Shown here piece after piece: positions 11,706 through 23,725 of a stretch of 64,000 nucleotides of DNA. This DNA comes from Gnetum montanum (lineage: Eukaryota; Streptophyta; Gnetopsida; Gnetales; Gnetaceae), in NCBI GenBank assembly GCA_015680685.1, contig MNCI01006084.1, positions 670,139 through 734,138 of the forward strand, written 5' to 3'. Under the pieces are notes generated by a model that searched no databases, had not been told where the DNA came from, and saw nothing but the letters and a program-made list of their open reading frames with translations. Position 1 is the first letter of the stretch; each line of letters opens with the position of its first letter. Both the position numbers and the translations under genes were made by a program.

Positions 11706-13444
11706 TTACCGTTATTTATCATCAAAAACCATCTTGAAATGGAAAATGCACAGAAATTCGGATTTCGCAGTGGTTATTAGTCAGACGTGATGAATGGCAG
11801 ATTCCTTAATTGATGGTATATTTCCTAAAAAGCAATCTTTCACGGTCTCTGTACGTGGAACGAGATTTAAAAAAATCAATGTCACAATCTCTCTAGATAA
11901 GGAACAGGGTTTGAACCAGAATAGTATTGTTTGCTCGCAGCCCACAAGCCACAACTTTATTAACGCACAACTTATTAACGCTGCTGCTATACTCGGCCCA
12001 CCGATAAAATACCGCGTTTCAGTTGGTTTAAGCCTTGAGGCCTTGGACACAACTAATTCTCAGCATCTCATAAATCAGCACCACCAGCAGACTGCTTTGG
12101 CCAATTCGCTTGGCTAATCAAAATTCCTTTCCTGGCGCGCCAAAGTTCAGTTTTTTCTCGAATATTGTGTCTCTCTTCGTTTTCCTCGCTTCTGTTTTTG
12201 CTTTTCTTCCCTTCCCTTGGTTTTGCTGTTATGGAGTTAAGTCCGCTTGGCCACCCTTGTGTCCTCTGTAATTCGAAGGCGGAAGTCATATGGCTCGTTA
12301 AGCTACGTAACTGTGATTCTGCATCAATCATACACATGAGCAACGGCAACAAAAGCAACATCCATTTCTGGACTCGATCCTCAATTTACAGCAGCAGTGA
12401 TCACGGATCATCATCCTACACAAGGGCTGTTTCCTTGAGAACGTTCCAAAGTACGTATAGTCATGGTCGTCGTTGGAATTGAAATTAGTTTAGCTATATA
12501 TTTGAGAAATACATGAAAGGAAATATAATTCAGCCTTATAGAAATGGTAATTTAATTTCCAGCCGAGATTGCCACTCTCAAGGTTGGGCTGAGACTTACA
12601 TTAATGTTCTTTGAAAGTCACTGGATCAGCCAGGTTAGGATTTGCGCGGATTTGATTTAGCACGATTTTTTTTAAAACCTTTACTTTTAAAGGAAAATCA
12701 ATTGTTTCAAAGGTAAATTTTCTGTCTTTAACGATAACTCCTTTGACTTGCCAATTTATTGGGATTGTAGAAAGGTCCCGAACCAATTATTGGGATTGTA
12801 GAAAGGGCCCGAACCGAAACATATTCGTGGGCAGGTTAAAACAGTTACTCATGCACATTGGGGAGGAAACAGCTGTAGTAAGTTGGAGAGAAAATATAAT
12901 TTAGTGTAAATTCCCCTGCTGTTTAAGTTCTAATGTTTTAATCAGACGAAAGATCACATATTCACCCATTCAATGTTGAATCAGTGCATTAGAATTTAAA
13001 CAGACTCAAATTTGAGTGGGCATGATTTTTATTAGAATTTTTAAATAAGGAAAAAATCAATAGCTTTAAAAGTGATTTTTCCAACTTTTAAGTATAGCTT
13101 GGCTTAATTTGTCTATTTATCATGATTCTTGAGACTTTTTAGATGATATATTCCAAACTATTTAAACACTGATTTAAATAGAGTTAGATATAAAAAATCT
13201 GAGAAACACCCCTAGTGAGTTAAAGAGGAAATATAATTTAGTTTTATAGAAATGATAAACTGTATTTTACTTTACCTTGCCCACTCTTTCAATGTTGAGA
13301 TAACCTATCATATATACTATGGCTTGATTACATGGAAGAAAAGTCATTTCTTGTTACAAAATGTTTCCCCAAGAAATTATTACTGTAATTAGATTAGCGA
13401 ATGAGATAATCTATGATTTATATTTGGGAAGAAATATAATTTTT
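11706..13444. other. Intergenic, nothing recognised except one short tandem repeat
   Basis: ORFs of 65-107 codons occur (for example 11794-12117 + and 12165-12482 +), but none resembles a known family and several overlap antisense. A 31-32 bp imperfect tandem repeat lies at 12751-12813. Confidence 0.4.
12751..12813 (+). repeat. 31/32-bp imperfect tandem repeat
   Basis: The unit ccaatttattgggattgtag..cccgaa at 12751-12782 is repeated at 12783-12813 with one base lost and one t/g change. Confidence 0.8.
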
Positions 13445-13640
13445 ACAGTGTTTTTTTGTGATGGTAAGGTACTTGTTTTTTTCTGTTCGAAGACAAGGGT
13501 TTGAGCTTCTGCACAACCACTCTAAAAGATATTAGGTATTCACTAATCTGCTAATCCTCTAGGACCTGGTAGCTGGGAGGCACATTGACTCTCTTGTAGG
13601 ATGATCCTTTTGCTTAGTTTTTCTTTGTACCACTCAAAAA
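13445..13640 (+). mobile_element. tRNA-derived SINE, copy 3
   Basis: It shares the head of the copies at 1845 and 4998: tgtgatggtaaggtacttg, then acaagggtttgagc, then accactc..agat..taggtattcac, ending in gatgatcctttt. A second partial body follows to about 13730. It lies about 0.85 kb upstream of the CCD4 gene. Confidence 0.55.
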
Positions 13641-13772
13641 TGGGTTAGGTATTTGCCAATCCACTAAACCTCTTAAGACCAGATGAACATTGAGGCTCTC
13701 ATTGATGATCTGTTTGCTCTAACCCTTTAGGACCAAATGAACATTTTGATGATCCTTTTGTCGTTATCTTTC

Positions 13773-13934
13773 TGTATGGCTCTCGATGATGCTCCTTTTG
13801 CTTTTTATCTTTTTCATATAATTGATTGGAGTCCAACTGCTTCAGCTAACCTTTGTATGGCTCTTGATGATGCTCCTTTTGCTTTTTATCTTTTTCTTAT
13901 AATTGATCAGAGTTCAACTGCTTTGATTAACCTT
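13773..13934 (+). repeat. 81-bp tandem duplication
   Basis: The unit tgtatggctc..gatgatgctccttttgc..tttttatcttttt at 13773-13853 is repeated at 13854-13934 with about ten substitutions. It keeps an 86-codon ORF open (13737-13997), but the translation is not recognisable and its upstream part comes from the SINE body. Confidence 0.8.
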
Positions 13935-14074
13935 TCCCTAATGGCTGATCACCTTCTGAATATTTTTAACAAAATTCGAGCACAAGTGTTAATTTAGCAG
14001 GTTAATACTCTTTATATGTATACGGAATACCTAAGCCCCTTATTTTAGCTAGCCATATGTCCATATCAACTAAG

Positions 14075-14320
14075 GTTCCCTAGGTGCAATGGACAATGAA
14101 GATGAAACAGCTGTTAAGCGCACCTACTAGTGCCGTAAGGAATTGTCACTATTTATACTCTTCCTAGGTACAATGGACAATGAAGATGAAACAGCTGTTA
14201 AGCGCACTGCCGTAAGGAATTGTCACTATTTATGGACCTAGGTTAAGATAACTTATGACTTTTGGAAAGAGGTTCCCTAGGTGCAATGGAGATGGAATAG
14301 CTGAATTGTCACTATTTATG
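14075..14320 (+). repeat. Three repeats just upstream of CCD4
   Basis: The module ttccctaggtgcaatgga..agctgttaagcgca..gaattgtcactatttat occurs at about 14075-14157, 14161-14232 and, shortened, 14271-14320. Copies 2 and 3 are each followed by a ggtaccta/gcctaagataact..atgact spacer. The last copy ends 182 bp before the CCD4 start codon, inside the probable promoter. Confidence 0.8.
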
Positions 14321-14501
14321 TACCTGAGCCCGGGCTAAGATAACTCATGACTAATTTAACATTACATAACGTCTGTTCTCTGTAATATTATACCTCAGTG
14401 TTAGCATCCTGGCCAAAATTACAATGTTCCAAGTTTTACTTGGTCCTTTTTTTTTGTTTGTATGTGGTGTCTTATGGAATGAGTAACGTAAAGTCGACGT
14501 T

Positions 14502-16958
14502 ATGTCAGTCGCTGCGTCTGCTTCTACCACGGCACTTTCGTCACAATCAGAGGCCGGACAGCGGCATTCTCTGCCTGCGGCGTTGTGCCACGTGGCGGAC
14601 GATCTGATCAACAAATTTCTGGAACGGCGACCGCTGCAGCCGAGCGTGGATCCGGCGCAGGTGCTGGCCGGCAACTTCGCGCCCGTGGAGGAGCTGCCGC
14701 CCACGGAATGCACGGAAATTGAAGGGAACATTCCCAAATGTTTGGACGGAGTCTACATCCGCAACGGACCCAATCCACAGCACGTGCCTCGCGGCGCCTA
14801 CCATCTCTTTGACGGTGACGGCATGCTGCACGCCCTCACCGTCGGCGGTTATTCGGTGAGTCTGTGCTGCCGATACGTGCGGACCAGCAAGTTTTTGCAG
14901 GAGGCCGCCGCGGGGGCGTCGCTCATTCCGAACGCGTTCGCGGGCATGGCGGGGCCCGCCGGCATAGCCCGGGGTGCGGTGGCGGCGACTCGTGCCGCAC
15001 TGGGCGTGCTGGACCCCACCCGCGGCATCGGCACGGCGAACACGAGCGTAGTTTACTTCAACGGCCGCGTCATGGCGCTGTGCGAGTCGGATGCCCCTTA
15101 CGTCATCCGCGTAAGCCGTGACGGCGATCTCCGCACCGTCGGCCGCTTTGATTTCTCGGGACGCCTGCCGTTTGGTATGGGCATGACCGCGCATCCCAAG
15201 GTTAACTCTCCCTCAAATGAAATCGTCTGAAATTGAATCCATAACTTGGAGGTTTTAAACTTTAATGAAGGTAAAATTAAGTCAAAGTTATATGATTTTA
15301 AGAGTTTAATTTAAATAATTAAAGGTTAACGTAGGAGCAAAAGTCTTGACTTGAAAAATCAATCGGTTAACTCATGTTTATAGCAACTCATAACTAAGAC
15401 AAAATTAGAATGGTTGAAATAAGAGTAATTCAGAATGAGAACGATTGAAATTGACATATAACCTTGTTTAGTGAGATGCGATCTTGATCCTTAACCTAGG
15501 CCAACTAGGGAGGTGTCTTTGTGTTAGGAAATTCTGCTTGAAAGGTAAGAAGTTAACTCAAAAGTTCAAAAAATGTGGGTATTGGAAAAAGGAAAAAATG
15601 GTATGAAGAACATAAAAGAGACAAATAGCCATGGTTTTGGGGAGTTGATTAAATGCTCCACTATCTCTCCTATTACGTGTAAGAGTAGCAAAGAGGAAAC
15701 CTAAGAGGAGATCATGGAGGATTAAAAGAGGTGGGTGGGCATATTAGTTCTTTGAATACCTTAATATCTAAAGGTTGATTGGATTTTAATCAAAGTTAAT
15801 TGAATTATAGGGTGACATGGAGTTTCTCGGCCGTCCCATACCACAAAGGTAACACCTGTAACACCTCATTGTTAAGTAGGATTGAATGGCGAATTTTGAG
15901 TGAAATCGTATGCTTTTTTAATGGTAAATTTAGAAAATCCAAAGCTTATATATTTCCACTCCCTAATAAACGTTCACTGCTACAATATAATAATCATTAA
16001 CTGATGTATACAGGTGGACCCCCGCACGGGAGAACTGGTGGCTTTCAGTTACGGCCCGGTGCCGCCGTACCTGCAAATGTTCACCGTCTCGGCGGACGGC
16101 CGGCGATTCCGGCGACTGAACGTGGGTTCGATCCCTCGCCCGTCGCTCATGCACGACTTCGCCATCACGCAAAACTACGCGCTGTTCCCGGACACGCAGA
16201 TCGTGATGGACGCCGCAGAAATGCTGTTTGGCGGCCGCCACCACCAACGGCAGAAGCAGACCCAGCAATCACTTTTCTCGTACGACGCCAACAAAGTGCC
16301 GCGCATCGGCGTCGTGGCGCGCCGAAGCGGCGACGTAAAGTGGATCGAAGTTCCGGGCTTCAACTTCATCCACGCGCTCAACGCCTGGGAATCCGGCGAC
16401 CATGACGATGAGGTAGTGCTGGTGGCGGTGAATCCGCAGCCGCTGGGCGAGGCGCTGAGCATGAACGCGACGGTGCGCCCCGCCGTTGAAATTCTCCGCA
16501 TCGACGTACGCCGTGGCGTCGTCGTGAAGCGGCAACGGATTTGCGGTGGTCCGGGAGTGCAGCACGAGATGGGGGTTATGAACCAACGTTTTGTGGGGCG
16601 TGCCAACCGCTTCGCTTATATGGCGAGGGGCGCGCCCTTCCCCAAAATCGGCGGCATCGATAAGATCGACCTCCGCCTCGGCCGCGTGGTGGCGTCACGA
16701 AGCTTCGGTGCCGGCGTGTACGGCAGCGAGCCCTTCTTCGTCCCCGAATACGAAGAATGTGAAGAAGAAGAAGAAGATGCGGGTTACGTGGTGTGTTACG
16801 TTCATGAGGAAGTGGTGAACGTGTCGAAGTTTTTGGTGATGGACGCGCGATCGCCGTCGCTGAGGGTGGTGGCCACCGTCCGTCTGCCGTCGCGCGTGCC
16901 CTACGGTTTCCACGGCCTCTTCATCCCCCGCAAATTGCTACATCTCCAACGATTTTGA
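14502..16958 (+). CDS. CCD4: Carotenoid cleavage dioxygenase 4-like, two exons
   Basis: Exon 1 is 14502-15200 (233 codons) and exon 2 is 16014-16958 (314 codons plus TGA). The junction ..MTAHPK / VDPRTGEL.. is in phase 0. The product, 547 residues, follows the CCD4 subfamily throughout: GVYIRNGPNPQ, GAYHLFDGDGMLHA, GIGTANTSVVYF, YGPVPPYL, HDFAIT, VPGFNFIHALNAW, YVHEEV..SKFLVMDA and PYGFHGLF. The four iron ligands are present at about H231, H280, H353 and H533. Members of this family cleave C40 carotenoids oxidatively in plastids, giving apocarotenoid volatiles and controlling pigment level. The first roughly 40 residues are rich in Ala and Ser, a weak transit-peptide candidate. An acidic run (about ten Glu/Asp) lies near residue 480. 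The start is the first in-frame ATG before the conserved region. Exons are GC-rich while intron and flanks are AT-rich. Confidence 0.95.
15201..16013 (+). other. CCD4 intron, 813 bp
   Basis: Donor gttaac follows CATCCCAAG and the acceptor gtatacag ends at 16013. The intron separates the first iron-ligand histidine (MTAHPK) from the rest of the catalytic domain. It is strongly AT-rich compared with the exons. No insertion was recognised in it. Confidence 0.9.
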
Positions 16959-17049
16959 CACCCCCACTTCAAATCAAATCAGTGTTATGAGTAATTGTAG
17001 AGTTCCGGGGGTTTTCTCGAAAAAAAAAAAAACCAGTTCCTTGCAATCT

Positions 17050-20000
17050 ATGCTTCAAATGAGTAACATAGTGTTGCCTCTAGACCAATCAGTCCCCAAC
17101 ATGCTCCTTTGTGCTCTCTCACGAGTAGGCATGCTGCTTTTGTATGTGGAATATGTTGCATGCGATCATGACACAAGGGACTATCATCCCACATAAGTGC
17201 AATGTCAAACGGACTTGCCATAGGAGAGATACCATACATCCTCGAAAGGTAAATAGCCCCATAATGCTCAGCATGTCTTGAGCGAAATTGAAGGTGGTGT
17301 TCCTCCTCCTAACGATGGTTAGGAGGTGGTGTATCAGAACCTTTACTCCACTATACACAACCTTGGTTCTGATACCCACGAACACGAAGTGTTCAAAGAA
17401 AGAACACAACCACATGATAAGGGCGGATGTTCTGATTGTGATCACGATCGTGGCCGAGACCACCGAAGAGAAGGTAGAAAACACCATTATGGTAATGGTT
17501 CTCCTTCTTCTTCACCTTCATCGTCACATTCACCCTCTCCTTCGGTGTCCAGACACAGTCATAAGGAAACCAATCATGAGGATAAAGGGAAACAAAGTGA
17601 AAAACATCGACAAGACAGTGAGAACGAGAACGAGGGCACTCTAGGTTATCAAAGCATAAAAGAAGGGAGAGTAGGGAATCGCATAGACACCTAGACGCTA
17701 TGAACGAGATGATCATGAAGAACCCCTACTCGCAACGAGAAGCATGCTAGATATAATGGAGGCTGTAAGAGTTCCCACAAGGCACCAAAAAGATAGTAGG
17801 ATCAAGAGGTTAGACATGAACAATATCCTACGGTTTGAAGGGGGATACAACGCTGATCCTCAAAATCATTTACAAGCATTCCACGATGCATGCGCCTTGT
17901 AGAACATAGAAAACGAATGGCAAAAACTGAAGTTGTTCCCAAGGACACTAGTGAAAGAAACTGAAAGTTGGTATTGGTCCTTAGAACCGGAATCCATTCG
18001 GAGGTATAGTACAATGTTAGAATTGTTTAATGATAAGTACCAAATGTACGCCTGAGTGTCTAACCTGCAAAAGCAAATCCAAGGATGGAAGCAAGGAAAT
18101 CATGAACCCTTGGATGCTGCCATGGGTCGCTATTATGCATTGTTACATCCTTGCCCTAGCCATGGTTATTCACAGCGGGATCAACTATGCCACCTCGTAG
18201 ATGGACTTAGGCATGAAACAAGAAGAACCCTTGGGACGTATGCCTAAGGAAGTTTATCGAAGCTTAGGTCTCATCAAATTCATAGATTGCTAGAGCAAGT
18301 AGCCAAAGAAGAAGGTGAGCTACGAAAGAGAGAAAGTGCAGAAGAATACAACCAAGATCCTTCCCTCTGAAAAAGGGGAGTGAGATTTTGTGAGGAGGAA
18401 GAAGAGTCACCACTCGAAGAGATGGTGAATAGGAAAACTTTGTCGCTCCAAAAGTTAACAATCGAAGTATCGGCAAAAGTAGACCAAATGTGGGACTCCT
18501 TGGATAGTAGGTTTGAAACTGTTCTTAAAATTATAGAGGAGTCTAGGGAGCGAGGTAGTGACCATGACAAAAAGAAAAAGAGAGAAGTGGACAATGCACG
18601 TAACAAGGGTAAGGGCAAAATGGTCATCACAGAAGAGGTTGTAAATTCAGACACAGACAATGACAACGGATGTGAGATATGCCAATACGACCATCCCAAA
18701 GGATGTTGCCCAATGATCTCACATCTACAAGAGTCTGGGGTGTATGCACTCAACCCACGACTTAATAAATGGCAAACACCTCGATGGTTACCTTATTCCC
18801 AAGGTAACCCAAGGTAGTTCCACCAACCTTCAACATATTATCCAAGTGGAACTTCACCACAACCCGTTGAGAAACATCAACAGTGGCAATACCCACAGTC
18901 ATGGGGGATGCCACCACCAAGGCAGCAATACCCCTACCGACAACCAGACTCATATGGCTACTACGTGCAGCACCCGATCTCTCCACGTGACTTTGTTAGT
19001 CACGTTACATCACAACATCACTACCAAGCTCATGAGTATTATAGAACTCCTCCTAGGGGAGATAATCCACAAACATACCATTCTTCGAATCCATCCGCAA
19101 CTCTCACACCAATAGCTCCATTACCACTCGCTCTAGCAATGCAAGGGGAACTCCCTACTCAACCACAACAACGCAATGCCACAAGGGCTGTGAATCCTCA
19201 ACCCGCAGTTGGTTCTAACAACCTTATGAAGAAAAGACCTTTCTTTAGAACCAATAGTCTAACAAAGCCCTCACAACCACAAGCGGTTGAACCTCTGAAT
19301 GCCTCTCCATCAAATAAGGCTTCAGAGCTCCCTTCAAACCAAATACTGAGCTCAATGCATATGGTTATGCTAACACATGTCATAACTAACTGGATTAAGG
19401 TTGTCCACCTTCCCAGGAAATTCTTTGATCCTAAAAGCCCTCTAATTTATCTCCAAGTTGCTGGGAATGAGCCATGCAAAGCTCTTCTGGACTCAGGTTC
19501 CAGAGTCAACCTAATATCACAAGAGATGTACAAAGCCTGTAACCTACCTCCATTAAGGAAGAGCAATATTCGCCTAGAGCTGTCCGACCAGTCCATCACT
19601 ATCCCCTTGGGACTGGTGGAGGACATCGTCGCCACTGTGTGTGGGTGGTCATACCCAATTGATTTCTTAGTGATACAAGTAAATAACGATAAAGGGGACT
19701 TCCTAATAATAATGGGAAGGGCATGGCTAAGTACTGTAGATGCATGTCTAGGAATCCATGATTTTTCCCTGGAAATATCTAAGGAGAACATTTTTGGAAA
19801 GATCGAGAAGAAGAAGGTTCCATGCATCGCATACAGTGATACAGTGTGCAATTGCATGCAGAGATAATGGGTTGGGAAAAATTTAGCATTGCCTACATGC
19901 AATCGGTGTGCACAAGACCTTAACCTACAAAAGTGCCTGTATGTAGCAGCCACATGACAAAGAGACACCCAGTGGCTGATAGCTGATCAAGTGAGCAACT

Positions 20001-20190
20001 CATTAACGAGCATGGAACTAACTGAGGGAATAACTAGTGCTTACATCAAAAGCATAGATCCACTCGAGCAAGTCTGTCGCCAACTTCCAAACCTTAATCT
20101 AGAAAACATCAATTGGGGGAAGTTGGAAATTTCTAAAAAGTTAGACCAGAACCTTAATAAGATATTGTTAGTTAATGTGCAATAGACTAA
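17050..20190 (+). pseudogene. Gag-protease pseudogene of element B
   Basis: It is collinear with the intact 1114-residue protein of element A but broken by several stops and frameshifts. Recognisable pieces are the N-terminal NIVLP..SVPNMLL..LSRVGM, a Retrotrans_gag-type core (GWKQGNHEPLDAAMGRYYALL, GLRHETRRTLGTYA then stop), a zinc-knuckle-like CEICQYDHPKGCCP, a Pro/Gln-rich linker, and a retropepsin domain (LLDSGSRVNLIS .. LIIMGRAWLST) kept open in the longest remaining ORF, 18908-19867. The protease active-site DSG survives. Heavy decay marks B as much older than A. Confidence 0.85.
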
Positions 20191-21700
20191 ACCTTTCTAT
20201 GAACTTAGAACGGTTAGTGCACATAATACCTCTGAGAAGGGATGACCCCACTCATTATTTTAGATTTCCTCCTTCCAACTTAGTCATGGGAGAGATGGCC
20301 ACCTCTGCTAACCAATTGAGGCCCTCAGTTCCTTTTTAAGTTTTTGTTTTACAAATTTCTTTAACTTTTCTTGTTTTTTGTTTTGCAACATCGTTTATAC
20401 TTTTTCATTTCTTTGTGTGATTGTTTGTTTGTTTTGTTTTGTTAGGTTCGTCACCTAATAAGTGCTCCTGATGGTGGTATGAACTATATTCTATTGATTG
20501 CTAATGTTTGGTTTTTACCTTGGAGTTATAATGTTGATACTAGGGTATGGTTCTTTTGATATAACAGGAAATGAGTCCACGTCATCCATGCATCCATGAA
20601 TTTCTATGATCTCTCTTAGCTTGGAACTGTACAGTCCCTTTCTTTAATAATAAAACTATTAACAAATTGGTGACTGGGCATTTCTCAAACTAAGGAAGGA
20701 CTTAAGGATTGAAAAGGGTATGACTTCAAGGGGATTTGATGCATTTGTGCTAGCTATTCTCTTGGGTGCTTGGATATTTTCTTCTTGGGTTTTCCTTACC
20801 ATTTCAACGTTGCTTCATTGTTGGGAAGCTGAGCCAATAAAAAATAATAAGTCTTTGCATGGTGTGGTTCTCATGCAAAAAAAAAAAAAAAAGTGAGAAT
20901 TTAAAGAACACCTCTTAGAAAAAATATTTATTTGGGCATTCAAAACAAAAGTGATGCATTCCTATTTGGTGCATCAGTTAACTTCTTTTCCTTAGACATT
21001 GTTGCAATCAACATTTGTTTTGTTCATTCCCATCTCGAACATCCATTTTATCAGCGTTGTCATTGTTTCTTTTTCTCCATCTTTCTTATTCCTTATATTT
21101 TTTCATTTTATCGCCACCAGAGGATCGCTCTTAGTCATGGGGGCCTTGGTCCAATTTTTTCAATTGTCCTAACCCCTACACCTTGGGTAGTCACTAGTGT
21201 TATATCTCAGAATCCATATTAACCATATCACAACTCAGCTAATGGACCTTACACCGAGGCAAGGTATCAACTGTATTGTGATTTACTTATCCTTGCTCAT
21301 ATGTGACTGTGTTGTGTGTGCAGATGGCAATCATACAACAATTGACTGGATTTGAAGGAAACACTTAGGATGGACTGATGCTGGAACAGTTGTGCAAGGA
21401 ACAAGAATGATGACGCGGTTATAGATAGACAATGGAAGGCACAATCTTGGCATTGGTAGCAACATGTCTTCTTCTTTTCTCTCTCTCTCTTCTTTCTCAG
21501 TTGCCAAACAAGGTTGGATGTCAATTGTGTATAGTGTTCATTCTTATGGTTATGAACATTAATATTGTCGTGTATTGTAATGATTGATCCGTTCACACGT
21601 CATCCCATTCACCATTAGTGTCCTTCAAGTTAATAATCCCATACCTTCCCAATATTTTGTAAGGAACTCGAGGATGAGTTTTTATTCAGTCATGGGGGCA

Positions 21701-22499
21701 TGATGAGTTGCGATATCGCATCCACCATGCCATATCACATACATGATATCGTGTCCTATCTTATCTTCTATAAATAAGAGGCAGCACCCTTTGTTCAAGA
21801 TAGTAAGACTTAGACCCTTAACCAAACTTTTGCAGTTTTACCATTCCAGAGTTAGAATAATTCCTGTGTGCCCATAGTTGAAGTCATAGAGTGAACGGAT
21901 CTTTATTTGAGCAATTTGTACCTAAGCACACATTTGTGTACAACAATAAAGATGAACTTTATGATAAACCTTGTAGCATACAGATTAAGCTAAATAGTAA
22001 TTAGTTATTGTTGAATGTTTTAATGCTTTCCTAGTTAATTAATCTCTCCCTCAACCTTCAGCTCTCTTAGTTAAGTACACTCAGTACGACCACTTCGAGC
22101 ATGCGTGTAGCACTTGGTAACCTAGTAACGATTAGTGTTTGGTAATCCCAATAGCATTGCACTGGTTCAAGATGTGTACGGCAAGTGGGAACGGATACTA
22201 GTGTTAGGAACATCTAGAACTTAGTTAATGAATAGTTAATGTAAGTTAGTCACTTAGTTATCTTTTCTTTCCTTTACCAGAAAAAGACATAAAAATATAA
22301 AAGCTATAAAAATCATATACCTCAAGCTTACTTAACCATACAACCATGACAATACAAGTAAGTTTGGGAAGATAATGATTGATTAACTCTGAGTGTTCCA
22401 TTAAGGCGTGTAAGCACTTAGTTCTTGGAGTTCAACCGGATCGCACGTGAAATGCTCGTATTCGTATGGTTGAGTGTAGGGGTACCTTGCCACTCATCC
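21701..22499 (+). repeat. 3' LTR of element B
   Basis: It begins TGATGAG directly after the polypurine tract, has GATATC-type motifs at 21713-21760, a ctataaataagaggc TATA region near 21769, and ends ggtaccttgccactcatcc, one base off the family end CTCATCA. Length is about 799 bp against 1040 bp for the LTRs of A. Confidence 0.8.
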
Positions 22500-22738
22500 C
22501 ACTTCTTATTGTCAGTACCACAACAAAATCGGTAATAGTAACATATTTCTAATTAAATCAAAAAAATAACTATATTCAAACCTTTCATTGGTTACCCTCA
22601 TGACCAAAATTTTATCCATGTATTTTATGAATACAATTTGTGTTCTATGTCACCTCCTATAATGTTGTAATACATTCTTCCAATGGCTCATGTCCTATAC
22701 TACATTGTTCAACTAGTTGTTTCAAGATCGTGTGTAGT
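22500..22738 (+). repeat. Dispersed repeat, partner of 8336-8585
   Basis: It lies between the LTR of B and the start of C and matches 8336-8585 word by word in the same orientation. Element C begins at 22739, interrupting it. Confidence 0.75.
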
Positions 22739-23585
22739 TGATGAGTCATGAATTGTTGGCTGTGATATCGCACCCATGATATCACGTATGTGATATCACA
22801 GCCTAGACACGATATCATGTACGCGATATTGTAGCCTGTCTCCTAATCTATAAATAAGAGGCAGGCAGATTTGGTAAAGAAGTTTTAAGTTTTTTTAGTT
22901 TTAGTATTAAGGTAGGGACTTTTTGTTAGTTTTTCCTCTCAACCCTTTCTCCCAATGCATGCCTGTAGTGTGATGATTGTAATTGTACGACATCCTTATT
23001 CGAGTGTGACGTACTTGGACACATACATGACCAACAATAAAGATCGAGATTACTTCATCATTCCAACATCCACTTAGCTTAATTATTTAATTGTTATTAT
23101 TATTTATTGCTTTCTTAGTTAATATGTCTCTACCCTTATCTCTTAGTAACGTGGAATGAGTACGAATTAATCATGAGCATTTAAATGTGACTACTTGGTA
23201 ACCCAATAGCGTACCTAGGCCATGCGCTTGGTAATCCCAGTGGTAGTCATGCACAAGGTCCAAGATGTGTACGGATGATTAAGGAACAGATGCTCATCGT
23301 ACTTAGGCTAGTTTAGATTCTCTCTCATCCTCTCTCCTAGCTTAGTTGATATTATTTCCCATCATACCCAGGAGTAGCATTAGTGTAGGAACACATCATA
23401 GACCTCACTTTGGACTAAACCATATGTGACAAAGCTAATACTAGTCTAGGTGGGAAGACAATGAACTATGATCTACGAGTAATTGTCTAGATACCACAAC
23501 TAGTCTGTCTGCGGAGTTCGACCGGATTGTTTGTGAAGTGCTCATATTCGTACGGTTGAGTGTAGGGGTACCTCACCACTCATCA
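22739..23585 (+). repeat. 5' LTR of element C (847 bp)
   Basis: The LTR runs TGATGAGTCATG...CCACTCATCA. U3 has four GATATC palindromes and one decayed copy between 22763 and 22832, followed by ctataaataagagg (TATA) at about 22848. The same R-U5 words recur in the LTRs of E and G. Confidence 0.9.
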
Positions 23586-23586
23586 T

Positions 23587-23604
23587 TAGCACCATTGCCA
23601 GGGA
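23587..23604 (+). promoter_or_regulatory. Primer-binding site of C, decayed tRNA-Asp type
   Basis: The site tagcaccattgccaggga starts 1 bp after the LTR. Compared with the complement of plant tRNA-Asp (TGGCGCCGTTGCCGGGGA) it has four changes, all G to A, typical of methylation-driven decay. Confidence 0.8.
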
Positions 23605-23725
23605 TGGTGCTAGTTATCTAGATTAGTTATATCATACAAGGTCACTGTGTAGGAATTAACGATATATCTTTTAGGAAGAATAATTATAAAAAGTCACATA
23701 CAAATTCATACACAATTTCACAACC

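Larger units (their letters stand above)
17035..22499 (+). mobile_element. Element B: decayed family-1 (Athila-like) LTR retrotransposon, 5' truncated
   Basis: From about 17035 the sequence matches, in translation and then in nucleotides, element A: Gag-protease pseudogene, T-rich tract after gag, a short 3' ORF region (21316 on), a polypurine tract (cagtcatgggggca, 21687-21700) and one LTR (21701-22499). The 5' LTR, primer site and gag N-terminus are missing. The truncation point lies about 75 bp after the CCD4 stop codon, next to a 12-14 base A run. No reverse transcriptase or integrase is present between gag and the LTR. Confidence 0.85.

Noticed and set aside
14547-15194. 215-codon minus-strand ORF and other frames over CCD4 (also 16175-16606, 16004-16405)
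   Set aside because: These are shadows of the GC-rich CCD4 exons and show no family resemblance.
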